Shown in pieces: positions 52,045 through 61,912 of a DNA stretch of 64,000 nucleotides. Both the position numbers and the translations under genes were made by a program. A model generated the notes under the pieces. That model saw nothing but the letters and a program-made list of their open reading frames with translations. It made no database searches and was not told the DNA's origin. The DNA comes from Bacillus sp. ISL-51 (GTDB taxonomy: Bacteria; Bacillota; Bacilli; Bacillales; Bacillaceae): positions 248,001 through 312,000 of the forward strand of contig NZ_JAGGQB010000003.1 in NCBI RefSeq assembly GCF_018613535.1. The letters are read 5' to 3'. Positions within the stretch are counted from its first letter, which is position 1. Every line of letters begins with the position of its first letter.

Positions 52045-52296
52045 ATGACCTTTATCAGCCCTATGATGTGGTTTTTCGTTGTGTATCCTTTTCTGTCCAT
52101 TTTTGTATTCGGGATCATCGGTACGCTGATTTTCAAAAAACATGCTTTGTGGCTCATGCCGTCTGCCGTCTTGTTATCATTGTTTGTGTTTATGCTGTAT
52201 TTTGAGGCTTTCGGGTTTGATTTTGTCATTTGGCTTGTCTTGTTTCCTTTACTGACGCTGCTGTCGGGAGCCCTGACCCTTTGGGTGAAGCATTAA
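52045..52296 (+). CDS. small membrane protein, DUF2651-like
   Basis: Unknown function, 83 residues with three hydrophobic helices (about 6-28, 34-53, 57-79). [19 protein letters not shown] and [14 protein letters not shown] fit the small DUF2651 (YbeF-like) membrane proteins. GAGGTG precedes the ATG. Its stop overlaps the tail of the decayed ywqG on the other strand. Confidence 0.7.
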   Translation: MTFISPMMWFFVVYPFLSIFVFGIIGTLIFKKHALWLMPSAVLLSLFVFMLYFEAFGFDFVIWLVLFPLLTLLSGALTLWVKH

Positions 52297-52967
52297 GAGC
52301 AGTCACAGTTGTATAAAACGCTTGAGAAGTCTTTTTTCTTCAAATCATCAGGTGCGATAAAGAAATTCGCGATTCCCGGGGACCAACTTGTGTAAAGGAA
52401 GCATATCCGCCGATTTTGTGGCCGAATCCGCTTTCCTTATATTCGTCATACACATCGTCATCAAATTGCTCGAATTGAAAGTCAGACGGCCGCACCCGTT
52501 CAACGGACAGTTCCGGGGTGATTGCAGCCTCAGATTGAAATCGGAAAATCATCATCTTCCTTAACCTGAACAAACGAAAAATCATCAACGAGTTCAGTTT
52601 CATCTTCCGTTACATGCTCAAAGTATTTGATCGAAAAACCAGTTTGGCCGCATTGGTCCTCAAAATCCAGCCGCAGACATCATCACTGAATACGTAAAAC
52701 TGAAGAATACCGGAAACAGGGAAATAAGGAAGCTCCGGCATTTCGGCAAAATTGATTTGGAGGGCAAGCCATTTCATCGGTTTGCCGCTCTCGTCAGCCG
52801 GATATGGTTCATGTTTAGGGAAATAGGGTTCCCGTGCGATTTTTTACAGCCATACCGCTCCGTTCTCGCTTTTTTGGACGTGTAATTTTAAAAACGGCCT
52901 CGCTGATTTTTCCAGCGTTTGGCGGCTTGCTTCCATCTGCGCAGGCAATTGAAACGATTTTTTTCAC
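52293..52967 (-). pseudogene. ywqG: decayed ywqG (DUF1963 family)
   Basis: Pieces of YwqG can be followed in order across three frames: QMEASRQTLEKSARPFLKLHV, then an in-frame TAA at 52844-52846, [39 protein letters not shown], a frameshift after [24 protein letters not shown], a further shift to [19 protein letters not shown] and [15 protein letters not shown] deletion after GPRES joins [18 protein letters not shown]. The probable GTG start at 52967 is also out of frame by an extra A in an A7 run. At least four lesions make it non-functional. B. subtilis YwqG has about 261 residues. Confidence 0.85.
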
Positions 52968-53029
52968 TATGTATCACCCTCGTTTACGCTTATCAAAAGA
53001 ACGGCGCGGGCGGCCAGTCAAGTGCACAA

Positions 53030-54343
53030 TTATGTTGCAGGAATGACGGCTCTTCTTCCGATTGAGACATATTCCACGCCCGCTCGCTCCGCTTCTTCCA
53101 GAGAATGGCAGTTTCTTCCGTCGAAAATGATCGGTTCGGCCATCAGCGTATGATAGGACGCTAACGGAAAGTGTTTAATATCTTCCCAGTCCGTCAAAAT
53201 CATAACTGCATCCGCCCCTCTGACAGCATCTTCAATGGATTCGTGATATTCGACCGCAACAGGGAGCAATTGGGACGCCCGCCCTGAAGCAATCGGATCG
53301 TATGCTTTCATACGGGCGTCAAGGGCGGCCAGGCGATTCGCAATAACGATAGACGGCGCATCCCGCATGTCATCCGTATTCGGTTTAAAAGACAGCCCTA
53401 ATAAGCAAATGGTCTTCCCCGTTACGCCGCCGAGCCTGTTCAGCACTTTATCGACAAGCAAAGACGGCTGGTTATTGTTCACTTTAATGACTGATTTCAG
53501 CAGCTCAAAATCATGCGCCACATGTCCGGCAATTTGCACGAGGGCGTTTGTGTCTTTCGGAAAGCATGATCCGCCGTAACCGATGCCGGCTTTTAAAAAT
53601 TGGTTTCCGATCCGTTTATCCAGCCCCATGCCGTGAGCGACTGACTCAACATCTGCTCCGACTTTTTCACATATATGAGAAATTTCATTGATGAAACTGA
53701 TTTTTGCCGCTAAAAAGGCGTTTGACGCGTATTTGATCATTTCGGCGCTTCTGATATCTGTATGATAAATCGGGATATCGAACGGTGCGAAAACCCGTTC
53801 AAGTGTTTCTCTCGTTTGCAGATCTTCAGCCCCGATCACAATGCGGTCGCCGTGAAAGGTATCGTGAATCGCAGAGCCTTCACGCAGAAATTCAGGATTT
53901 GAGGCAATAGAAATCATCACGTCCGCTTTGAGGCGTGAATGAATGATTTCACCGATTCTGTCATTCGTTCCTACGGGCACCGTGCTTTTTGTCACCACGA
54001 TTGCATCTTTCTCTATATGTTCAGCAATCTGTTCGGCGGCATTTTCAATAGAGGTGAGGTTTGCGTGCCCGTCTTCCTTTTGCGGCGTGCCGACCGCTAT
54101 AAAAATGACCTCGGCTTCCGCAAGCCCTTTTTCGCAACTGGTTTCAAAGATCAGCCGCCTTTGGCCGATATTTTTTTTCATCATATCTTCAAGGCCCGGT
54201 TCAAAGATAGGGGATAATCCCTTTCTCATTTGCTCAACTTTACGTTCGTCAATATCTATGCATGTTACGTAATGGCCGATTTCTGCAAGAGACACTCCCG
54301 TCACAAGACCGACGTAGCCTGTTCCGATCACTGTTATCTTCAT
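53030..54343 (-). CDS. ugd: UDP-glucose 6-dehydrogenase (YwqF/Ugd)
   Basis: Oxidises UDP-glucose to UDP-glucuronate with NAD+, precursor of teichuronic acid and other polymers. 437 residues. N-terminal Rossmann ITVIGTGYVGLVTGVSLAE, catalytic cysteine in GYGGSCFPKDT near 258, and C-terminal domain GLSFKPNTDDMRDAPS. The ribosome site is GGGGG. It is last of the tkmA-ptkA-ptpZ-ugd group; Ugd activity is raised by PtkA tyrosine phosphorylation in B. subtilis. Confidence 0.94.
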   Translation of the reverse strand: MKITVIGTGYVGLVTGVSLAEIGHYVTCIDIDERKVEQMRKGLSPIFEPGLEDMMKKNIGQRRLIFETSCEKGLAEAEVIFIAVGTPQKEDGHANLTSIENAAEQIAEHIEKDAIVVTKSTVPVGTNDRIGEIIHSRLKADVMISIASNPEFLREGSAIHDTFHGDRIVIGAEDLQTRETLERVFAPFDIPIYHTDIRSAEMIKYASNAFLAAKISFINEISHICEKVGADVESVAHGMGLDKRIGNQFLKAGIGYGGSCFPKDTNALVQIAGHVAHDFELLKSVIKVNNNQPSLLVDKVLNRLGGVTGKTICLLGLSFKPNTDDMRDAPSIVIANRLAALDARMKAYDPIASGRASQLLPVAVEYHESIEDAVRGADAVMILTDWEDIKHFPLASYHTLMAEPIIFDGRNCHSLEEAERAGVEYVSIGRRAVIPAT

Positions 54344-54580
54344 CGTGTTCCCCCAACCGTTAAGAAATTGCTGCTTGGCAGCTTTACCGTTATTATCATA
54401 TGAATCCGGCTTCTGTTGAATGCCGGACAGACGTATCCCCAGTCATATGTAGTAAGAACGGCTCCGGCCGCTGATAATAGCATAAGCATAAAAAGATGAT
54501 CTTGCAAAACAGCCGCTTCTTCCTAGGAAACAGAGGCTGGTACAAAATCATACATATATGCGGGGAAACTTTGTTTTTTA

Positions 54581-55345
54581 TTAAAAAAGACCCCAGCGCT
54601 TACGCCGTGCTGCGGGCAGCGGAGGTTCCTTATAGAGAGATTTGTTCTGCAGCAGAAGCGCCGCGTTTTCCGCAAACATGTAAATCAGCTCGGTTCCCGC
54701 CTCTTTTTCCAAAACGCCAAGCGCTTCTTGATAACAAAAATTCCTCGTCCCGAGATTATGGGCATCCGATGCCAGAAAATGAATCAGATTGGCCTCAATG
54801 AGCCGAAGCGAAAAGGACTTCGCCTTTCTCCCGAATGCTCCGGCAACGCACCCCGCCGTCACTTGGGCGGCCGCGCCTTTTTTCACAAGACTGTACAGCA
54901 CGGACGGATTTTCGCAGATTTCTCTGTTTCGTTCCGGGTGGGCGATGACAGGAACATAACCGTTCAGCTGCATCTCATAAAAAAGCCTTTCGGCATAGGC
55001 CGGAACGTGATCAGCCGGAAACTCCGCCAAAACATATTTCGTATCATGCAGGGGAATCAGAGCGCCTCCTTGAAGATCACGCAGCATTTCTCCGCCTATT
55101 CTGATTTCCTGACCGGGAAGAACGCTCAGCGCAATGCCTTCATTATTCAAACGTTTGTTTAACCTTCCGACCGCTTCTCTGACAGTATTCCGGTCAGTGT
55201 CATACCTGCCTTTGATGTGATGCGGCGTCGCAATGATCGTATCAATCCCTTGTCTGACGGCCTCTCTTGCCATCTTTAAGCTTTCTGTTTCATGCGCCGC
55301 GCCATCATCTATTGAAGGAAGGATGTGACAGTGGATATCAATCAA
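54581..55345 (-). CDS. ptpZ: PHP-type protein tyrosine phosphatase YwqE (PtpZ)
   Basis: Manganese-dependent phosphatase that removes phosphate from PtkA and its targets such as Ugd and Ssb. 254 residues. Metal motifs are IDIHCHILPSIDDGA (2-16), ATPHHIKG near 40-47, E of AEFP, IAHPERN and the C-terminal ASDAHNLG. It lies between ptkA and ugd. The ribosome site is AGGAGGGA. Confidence 0.93.
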   Translation of the reverse strand: MIDIHCHILPSIDDGAAHETESLKMAREAVRQGIDTIIATPHHIKGRYDTDRNTVREAVGRLNKRLNNEGIALSVLPGQEIRIGGEMLRDLQGGALIPLHDTKYVLAEFPADHVPAYAERLFYEMQLNGYVPVIAHPERNREICENPSVLYSLVKKGAAAQVTAGCVAGAFGRKAKSFSLRLIEANLIHFLASDAHNLGTRNFCYQEALGVLEKEAGTELIYMFAENAALLLQNKSLYKEPPLPAARRKRWGLF

Positions 55346-55402
55346 ACCTCAATCCCTCCTATCTTTGCTGTTAAAAATAACGGACCGCGCCCATTATCGG
55401 CA

Positions 55403-56092
55403 TCAGTGTCCGTAATAGGCGTAGTCCGAGTGTTTCGTTTGTTTCTTTCCGTTCATGACTGCTCCGATAAGCTTGCTTCGGCATGAAACAAGTGCGTCTT
55501 TTGCCTTGGCTGCTTTTTCTTTGTCGGTTTTTCCGCTTGAAATCACCATGATAGAACCGTCTGTATAGCTGCCCAAAATTTTTGTATCCGCTGCGGCCAG
55601 CACGGGCGGCGTGTCTAAAATCACTTTATCGTAAATGGCGCCGGCTTCAGCGAGCACGGCTTTCATTGCCTTTGTTGATAATAGCTCCGCCGGGTTTGGC
55701 GGGATCGGTCCGCTCGTTAAAATATCAAGATTGGCTTCCCCGGACGGCAGGACGGCTTTCTTAAACGGGATTTGGTTTAACAATAGCGACGTTAAGCCGG
55801 TTCCGTTGTCCAATTTAAAAGTGAAGTGCACAGTCGGTTTCCGTAAATCCGCGTCAACTAAGAGCACTTTTTTTCCCTGCTGCGCAAACACGACGGCAAG
55901 ATTAGCGGCCGTTGTTGATTTTCCTTCTTCCGGCCCGGCCGATGTGATCATGAGCGATTTCACTTCTGTGTCGATAGAAGAAAACTCGATATTCGTGCGA
56001 ATGGTTCGATATTGCTCTGAATTGATCGACTTTGGCTCTGACATCGTGATCACGCTGCGTTTGTTAAGCTTATTTTTTCTACGCGTCAACAT
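55403..56092 (-). CDS. ptkA: bacterial tyrosine kinase PtkA (YwqD)
   Basis: BY-kinase that autophosphorylates and modifies Ugd, Ssb and other proteins. 229 residues. Walker A GPEEGKSTTAAN near 54-61, Walker A' LLVDADLRKP and Walker B ILDTPPVL, the BY-kinase pattern. The C-terminal tyrosine cluster is HSDYAYYGH; the protein stops right after it, whereas I recall several more residues in B. subtilis. ATG at 56092 was chosen (GGGGAG five bases upstream) over GTG at 56098. It overlaps tkmA by 14 bases. Confidence 0.92.
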   Translation of the reverse strand: MLTRRKNKLNKRSVITMSEPKSINSEQYRTIRTNIEFSSIDTEVKSLMITSAGPEEGKSTTAANLAVVFAQQGKKVLLVDADLRKPTVHFTFKLDNGTGLTSLLLNQIPFKKAVLPSGEANLDILTSGPIPPNPAELLSTKAMKAVLAEAGAIYDKVILDTPPVLAAADTKILGSYTDGSIMVISSGKTDKEKAAKAKDALVSCRSKLIGAVMNGKKQTKHSDYAYYGH

Positions 56093-56825
56093 GTTCACTC
56101 CCCGCGTGTTTTGATTCAGCCCCTTTCAGGCTCTTGGCTGGGTTTTCTTTGGTGCTGATTGAAGTAACCGTTCCCAAAATGGGGATGTCCAGCAGTGATT
56201 CCAGCTGCTCCTCCGATTTGATCGTATTGTCCAAATATTCCAGTAAAAAGGCAAGGCCGATCCCTCCCAGCAGCCCAAGTGCAAACGCAATCGCGATATT
56301 CAGGCTGCGTTTAGGCTCCACAGGTGAGGGGCTGTCCGACACTTCCGCTTTTGAAAGAATGCTGACATTGTCCACATTCATGATGGATGTGATCTTGTGC
56401 TGAAAGACTGAAGCAACCGTATTTGCCATATCAGCCGCCCGTTTTGCATCCGTATCCCGCACCGCGATCGTCACGACTTGGGAATCCTGCTCGCTGGATA
56501 CCGTGATTTTAGAATCCAGCTCTTTTGAAGTCATCGAAAGATTCATGTCTTTGATCACCTCATCAAGAATGGCCGGGCTTTTAATGATGACATTATACGT
56601 GTTGATTAATTGGAGGTTGGTTTGAACGTCATTAAATTGGACTTCTTTCTGATCGTTTTTTGATTGATTGACCAATATTTGGGTTGAGTTTTCATAGACC
56701 GGCGTAAGAGCGAAGAAACTGATGAATGCGCCTGCGGCAACAGCCGCTGCGGTTATGATAAGTATAAGCAGCAGACGCTTTCGCAGTACTGAGACGATTT
56801 CCTTTAAGCTTTTAGATTCTCCCAT
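56079..56825 (-). CDS. tkmA: transmembrane modulator TkmA (YwqC) of PtkA
   Basis: Wzz-like membrane protein whose cytoplasmic C-terminus activates PtkA. 248 residues: helix 1 (about 17-36), external domain with FFALTPVYENSTQILVNQ (the Wzz signature), helix 2 (about 174-192), and a cytoplasmic tail with LEYLDNTIKSEEQLE and GTVTSIST. GGAGGTTAT precedes the ATG. It is first gene of the tyrosine phosphorylation operon. Confidence 0.92.
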   Translation of the reverse strand: MGESKSLKEIVSVLRKRLLLILIITAAAVAAGAFISFFALTPVYENSTQILVNQSKNDQKEVQFNDVQTNLQLINTYNVIIKSPAILDEVIKDMNLSMTSKELDSKITVSSEQDSQVVTIAVRDTDAKRAADMANTVASVFQHKITSIMNVDNVSILSKAEVSDSPSPVEPKRSLNIAIAFALGLLGGIGLAFLLEYLDNTIKSEEQLESLLDIPILGTVTSISTKENPAKSLKGAESKHAGSEHVDA

Positions 56826-57047
56826 ATAACCTCCATATCAGCTTGATACATTGAGATGTATTCCTATTCCCTCCAATTAACTTTTTTCCAATTATGATTA
56901 TACAGCTTTGAACCGCCATTTCTAACCTTTTCAAGTGACAACATTCGACAAATATAGACAATTGCTTCTATTCCGATTATTCTTGTAAGCGCTTCACAAA
57001 CTGATATGACCACGGCTTTATTTTTTGTTATTCGGAATTTATTCAAT

Positions 57048-57077
57048 AAAAAAATCCCGAAGCTTAAGCTCGCGGGA
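57048..57077 (-). terminator. terminator after the 78-residue gene
   Basis: Minus strand TCCCG...AGC-TTAA-GCT...CGGGA followed by T7, immediately past the stop codon at 57081. Confidence 0.8.
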
Positions 57078-57080
57078 CCT

Positions 57081-57317
57081 TTATGTTGCATATCCATTTT
57101 TAATATGAGAAATCAAATTCTCAAGCATTTCTTTTGTGGTCATCTCAGAGGACTGCTCACCAATGTCGTGCGCATGCATTAAAATCTTCAGAAACTCCTC
57201 TTGATTTAACTTCGTGTTCTTCATCATTCGTTTCCTTTCGTCTTCCATTAAATTGAAAACAAGATTATTATATGCTGTCGGATGCTGTTTTGCAATCTCT
57301 AATACATCATTCGACAC
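57081..57317 (-). CDS. small unrecognised protein upstream of ywqB
   Basis: 78 residues, soluble and mainly helical (MSNDVLEIAKQHPTAYNNL, MEDERKRMMKNTKLNQEEF, GEQSSEMTTKEMLENLISHI). No family was recognised; the size and helical Lys/Glu character recall small antirepressor-like Bacillus proteins, but this is only an impression. The start is GTG at 57317, with AAAGGA rather far upstream; ATG codons further in are possible. A proper terminator directly after the stop supports a real gene. It is divergent from ywqB, so the two promoters must lie within about 110 bases. Confidence 0.6.
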   Translation of the reverse strand: MSNDVLEIAKQHPTAYNNLVFNLMEDERKRMMKNTKLNQEEFLKILMHAHDIGEQSSEMTTKEMLENLISHIKNGYAT

Positions 57318-57428
57318 ATCCGGGTTTTTATGTCCTTTTTTAGGAAAAACTTTTTCCCGGCCACGTGTTGCGATATAATAGAGGAATTGGAATCTTTTTA
57401 TTTTGTGACTCGGTTAGGAGCGATAATC

Positions 57429-59039
57429 ATGCTTCAGGATATGATTTCTAAAGAAGATGTGCTGGCTGCGGCTGAACAGCTGAAGGAACTTCTCCCTTAC
57501 AACGAAGAAAATGTTCAGCTGATTAAAAAGGCACTCATTTTATATCGGCAGGATTCGGTCTATCGTTTACAGGCAGCAGGCCCGACAGAGGTTTCTGCTT
57601 ATGTCCGGGACGTTATGCCTGTGCGGGTCACGCTGAACTTGTTTCTTATCGTGAAAAGCGGCTGTTCATGCCCATCAGACACGATCTGCCGCCACGTGCT
57701 GGCCGCTTTTTTATATGTATATGCAATGTTTGAGCGGGTCGGTTCCTTTACGGAGCATTGGCTTGAGAGAGAAAAGCTTGAGGAAAGCAAGGAGCTCATC
57801 CGCCGGCAGTTTCAGGAAAAGGTGCTGCCTAATGAAGAGTCGCTGTCAAGCTGGCTGGCTTTTTTCGAATCTGAATACTCGCTGTGGGAAGCGCGGACGC
57901 CGGACGGAAGCCAAACGATGCAAGGGCTTTACTACGGCTACCTGTCAGCGCTCAAAAAACATGCCCCGAAAAAACCCGAGCTGAAAAGCTTATATCAAAT
58001 ACATTCGGCTCTTGCCGTCTGGCTTCACATGTTTACGCTGATGGAGTCAGGCAAATTGGATGCCGAGAAAGATTTCTACAGCATGAATCCGTATGTGGAG
58101 CAGCTGATGGATACGATTTACACTTCCATTGACAGATTGAAAACGTACGCCCTGTCTTTTTCGCTTGATCCCTTTTTGGATCGGACACCCCCTGTATTGC
58201 GCAAGCTGCTGTTTAAGGAGGATCTCTTCCAATATGAACGCCTCCGGGTATTCGGTGAAATTTGGAGCGCACTTCTTAACCGGCCGAAATGGGTGGCGCG
58301 TGAACAGGAAATTCTCGCAAAAGAAGCAGGACGCCGCTTTTCACCTGAAGTGCGATTCGGAAGGCTTCATTTGGCGTTTTTGCAGAAAGACGATGAAGCT
58401 GTGTTTGAAGAAATCACCCGCTTTCCACCTGACGCGCTGCCGTATACGTTCCAATGGCTGAGTGAGCTTGGCGCGAAAAAAGACTGGAAGCGGCTGAAAA
58501 CATGGTACGGACATATCGAACCCCTGGCGGTGAATTATACGAAGCTTGATAAGCCGTTTAAAGAAATGCGCGAGTGTATAGGCGAGCTGTTTGTCATGCT
58601 GTCAGACTATGCCAAGCATTCTCATGACGATTCGCTGTTTGAACGATTTGCTTCAGGCTGCCTTCCCTATACGTTTACAGAATACAGCCAGTACTTGTAC
58701 GAAAAACGGCGGTATGCGGAGTGGGTGGAGATTCACAGCCTCGTCGGCTTTTCCGTATGGGAAATTGAAAAGAACATTCTTAAGGAGATTGCCGCAAACG
58801 ATCCGGAAGCTCTCATCCCCTCCTATCACAGAGCGGCCGCCTTTTTTATCGACCAAAAAAACCGCAATGCTTACAAAGAGGCTGCCCGCCATTTGAAAAA
58901 ACTGCGGACATTATATAAAAAGGCAAAAAAACAGCAGGTATGGGAGCGGTATATCAACCAGCTGAGCGGCAGCTACAAACGGCTCCGCGCCCTTCAAGAA
59001 GAATTGCAGAAAGGAAAGTTGATTGATGGCGAGTCTTAA
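57429..59039 (+). CDS. ywqB: SWIM zinc-finger protein YwqB
   Basis: Partner of the Snf2 helicase YwqA, probably nucleic-acid binding. 536 residues. The SWIM-type zinc site is CSCPSD...CRHVLAAFLYVY at about 78-95 (CxC...CxH). The rest is helical with a basic C-terminus. ATG at 57429 (MLQDMISKEDV) has TAGGAG upstream; the frame extends back to 57330 but without support. It overlaps ywqA by 14 bases, so the two are coupled. Confidence 0.88.
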   Translation: MLQDMISKEDVLAAAEQLKELLPYNEENVQLIKKALILYRQDSVYRLQAAGPTEVSAYVRDVMPVRVTLNLFLIVKSGCSCPSDTICRHVLAAFLYVYAMFERVGSFTEHWLEREKLEESKELIRRQFQEKVLPNEESLSSWLAFFESEYSLWEARTPDGSQTMQGLYYGYLSALKKHAPKKPELKSLYQIHSALAVWLHMFTLMESGKLDAEKDFYSMNPYVEQLMDTIYTSIDRLKTYALSFSLDPFLDRTPPVLRKLLFKEDLFQYERLRVFGEIWSALLNRPKWVAREQEILAKEAGRRFSPEVRFGRLHLAFLQKDDEAVFEEITRFPPDALPYTFQWLSELGAKKDWKRLKTWYGHIEPLAVNYTKLDKPFKEMRECIGELFVMLSDYAKHSHDDSLFERFASGCLPYTFTEYSQYLYEKRRYAEWVEIHSLVGFSVWEIEKNILKEIAANDPEALIPSYHRAAAFFIDQKNRNAYKEAARHLKKLRTLYKKAKKQQVWERYINQLSGSYKRLRALQEELQKGKLIDGES

Positions 59040-61800
59040 GGAGATTTTCATTCATGTTGAACAAATGGAAGATTGGACATTTACGCTGTCAAGCTATGAT
59101 GAAAAAGAACAGCCGCTTACTCTCAGCCAAATGAAGACCCATTTGTTCCAGTGGCATGAGTCCACATTTTACGGAACGTTTCTTGAAGACGTCAGCTTCA
59201 TCGGCACCCCGGCGGTTTTGCTCAGCCCGTGGATGACGGTCGAGCTGCTCGGCAAAAACTCGTTCAACTCATTCAGTACCGTACAGCTGACAAAAGAAAC
59301 GGAGCCATTGATCGAAGCGGCTTCCACCATATATGAATTTATCGCGGACGGCGATTTTCTGCCGGATTATGAAGCATGGAAAAATGGAGTGTTGCGCTGG
59401 AAGGATCGTGAGCTGCTATTGGAAGGGTTTACGGCAGATTGGTTTTCCGCCGCCGTTCAGGACTACATTCAGTATCATGATGACCTCCGGAAAAAATGGC
59501 AGAATATCGAAACCCGGTCGCCGGCGGTTCATACGTTCAGAGGGTCCTTTTTGGATGAGGATGATTTTCTGGAGGGGATCGGCTGGCATGACGACCTGAC
59601 GCCGTTTACCGTCGGGCTTCGGTTAAACGAGCCTGATTTTGACGGTGACGACTGGAAAATCGAAGTGTTTTTACGTGATAAAAAAAGCGGCGGCATTACC
59701 TTTTTCGACGGATTGAAGGGACTGAAAAAATTGTGGCAGGCGTACAGCGGCAAAATCGCGCGCGAACAGGACCGATTTCACAGAACGGTCCCCTGGCTTT
59801 CGTTTGATTCGGGGACGACCCTCATTTCTGAGGAAGAGGCGTGGATTTTCTTATCGGAAGCGAGTGAGACGCTTGTCGACATGGGTGTGGAGATTCTCCT
59901 CCCATCCTGGTGGCAGATTGTCAGAGACAGCAATATGATGCTTAAAGCGAAAGTGTCTTCCGCGCCGCGGGGCGAGTCCTTCGTCGGCATGAACGCGCTG
60001 CTGGATTTCAACTGGCGGTTCGCCACAAACGGCATTGAGCTGACAGAGGATGAGTTTAATGAGCTTGTCGCAAGCAACAGGCGGCTTGTCAATATACGCG
60101 GTCAGTGGGTGAAAATTGATCCGCAATTCATTAAACAGATGAAAAAGCTGATGGAAAAAGCGGAATCAGAAGGCCTTCATATGTCCGATGTATTGGCACG
60201 CGAGCTGATGGATCAGAATGAAGGCGGAGCCGAGGACGCTGAATTCATTGACTCGTCAGCGTTTGCCGGCATTCAAATTGAACTGTCAAAGCAGCTTAGA
60301 AGCTTGATTCGTAAACTGACGAACGCGGCGGATCTTCCGGAGCATGAAGTCAGCCCGGCTTTTCAAGGTGAGCTCCGCCCTTATCAGACATACGGCATGA
60401 ACTGGCTCCTGTTTTTGCGGGAGAACGGCTTTGGCGCCTGCCTCGCCGATGATATGGGTCTTGGAAAGACAATTCAAATGATCGCCTATTTTCTCCATGT
60501 GAAGGAGAGCGGGCGGCAAAAAACACCGGCCCTGATCATTGCGCCGACATCGGTGCTCGGCAACTGGCAGCGTGAGCTTCAGACGTTTGCGCCGCAGCTG
60601 AAAGCCGCGCTCCATTACGGGCCGCGCCGCCCGAAGGAAGATACGTTTGCCGCAGCTTATGAAGACGCGGATGTCGTCCTCACGTCTTACGGTTTGTCGC
60701 ACGCCGATCACGAGGAGCTTTCCTCCGTGACGTGGAGCACAATCTGTCTTGATGAAGCACAGAATATTAAAAACGCACACACGAAACAGTCACGCGCGAT
60801 CAGAAAGCTGAGAGGCGTCCATCATATCGCGCTGAGCGGAACCCCGATGGAAAACCGCCTGACAGAGCTTTGGTCGATCTTTGATTTTATGAACAAAGGA
60901 TATCTCGGCAGCCTGACCGGCTTTCATAAACGCTATGTCCTGCCGATTGAAAAAGACCGGGATGAAAAAAGAATCGGGCAGCTGCAGCAGTTAATCCGCC
61001 CGTTTTTATTGCGGCGGACAAAACGCGATGAAGAAGTGGCGCTCAATCTCCCTGACAAGCTTGAAGAAAAAGAATTCATTCCGCTGTCTGCCGAACAGGC
61101 GTCGCTTTATGAACAGCTTGTCAAAGATACGTTTGAGCATATGGCTTCTTTAACCGGCATGCAGCGGAAAGCACTGATTTTGAGCATGCTCGGGCGACTG
61201 AAGCAAATATGCGACCATCCCGCACTCTATTTAAAGGAAGAGCAGACCGAACTGTTAGCCGGGAGATCCGTAAAACTGGAAAAGCTGCTTGAATTGATGG
61301 CGGCTATCCGGGAACAGGGCGAAAGCTGTCTCATTTTCACCCAGTACATCCAGATGGGCAACATGATGAAACGCCTTCTGGAAAAAACATTCGGGAAACC
61401 GGTTCAGTTTTTAAACGGGAGCCTTTCCAAGCAGGAACGCGATTCTCTCGTTGAACGCTTTCAAAAGAAGGAGTATCCGACGCTCATCCTGTCACTGAAA
61501 GCAGGCGGCACCGGACTGAATCTCACGGCCGCCAATCACGTCATCCATTATGACAGATGGTGGAATCCCGCGGTTGAAAATCAAGCAACTGACCGCGCCT
61601 ACAGAATCGGTCAGGAGCGGTTTGTCCACGTTCATAAATTAATTACAACGGGGACAATTGAAGAAAAAATCGATTTGATGCTTGAAACGAAACAAACACT
61701 GAATGACCAGATTATCCAAAGTGAGAATTGGATTACCGAGCTTTCGTCCGAAGAGCTTGAAGAATTATTTACACTCAGCGCCTCGGCGCAATCACACTGA
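59026..61800 (+). CDS. ywqA: Snf2/Rad54-family helicase-like ATPase YwqA
   Basis: RapA/Snf2-type DNA translocase, 924 residues. The N-terminal half is a bacterial Snf2-associated region. The ATPase core has the Q-motif region LRPYQTYGMNWL near 445, Walker A DDMGLGKT near 475, IAPTSVLGNW, DEAQ near 575, ALSGTPMENR, and helicase C motifs SLKAGGTGLNL and QATDRAYRIGQ near 850. ATG at 59026 follows AAAGGA (TTG at 59023 possible). It has no methylase or nuclease partner beyond YwqB. A very strong terminator follows. Confidence 0.92.
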   Translation: MASLKEIFIHVEQMEDWTFTLSSYDEKEQPLTLSQMKTHLFQWHESTFYGTFLEDVSFIGTPAVLLSPWMTVELLGKNSFNSFSTVQLTKETEPLIEAASTIYEFIADGDFLPDYEAWKNGVLRWKDRELLLEGFTADWFSAAVQDYIQYHDDLRKKWQNIETRSPAVHTFRGSFLDEDDFLEGIGWHDDLTPFTVGLRLNEPDFDGDDWKIEVFLRDKKSGGITFFDGLKGLKKLWQAYSGKIAREQDRFHRTVPWLSFDSGTTLISEEEAWIFLSEASETLVDMGVEILLPSWWQIVRDSNMMLKAKVSSAPRGESFVGMNALLDFNWRFATNGIELTEDEFNELVASNRRLVNIRGQWVKIDPQFIKQMKKLMEKAESEGLHMSDVLARELMDQNEGGAEDAEFIDSSAFAGIQIELSKQLRSLIRKLTNAADLPEHEVSPAFQGELRPYQTYGMNWLLFLRENGFGACLADDMGLGKTIQMIAYFLHVKESGRQKTPALIIAPTSVLGNWQRELQTFAPQLKAALHYGPRRPKEDTFAAAYEDADVVLTSYGLSHADHEELSSVTWSTICLDEAQNIKNAHTKQSRAIRKLRGVHHIALSGTPMENRLTELWSIFDFMNKGYLGSLTGFHKRYVLPIEKDRDEKRIGQLQQLIRPFLLRRTKRDEEVALNLPDKLEEKEFIPLSAEQASLYEQLVKDTFEHMASLTGMQRKALILSMLGRLKQICDHPALYLKEEQTELLAGRSVKLEKLLELMAAIREQGESCLIFTQYIQMGNMMKRLLEKTFGKPVQFLNGSLSKQERDSLVERFQKKEYPTLILSLKAGGTGLNLTAANHVIHYDRWWNPAVENQATDRAYRIGQERFVHVHKLITTGTIEEKIDLMLETKQTLNDQIIQSENWITELSSEELEELFTLSASAQSH

Positions 61801-61804
61801 TGAC

Positions 61805-61840
61805 AAAAAGGCCGGCTCTCTAATTGAGAGCCGGCCTTTT
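61805..61840. terminator. bidirectional terminator between ywqA and ywpJ
   Basis: AAAAGGCCGGCTCTC pairs perfectly with GAGAGCCGGCCTTTT (15 bp, 5-base loop). Confidence 0.93.
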
Positions 61841-61912
61841 ATACGTCCTTACTGTTACGCCGCATTTGCCATGAATGCGTCACGCCAGTCATGAACAGTA
61901 TAGCCAAACCTG

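Noticed and set aside
56864-57097. 77-codon minus-strand ORF upstream of tkmA
   Set aside because: It overlaps the terminator and end of the small gene at 57081, and has no ribosome site.
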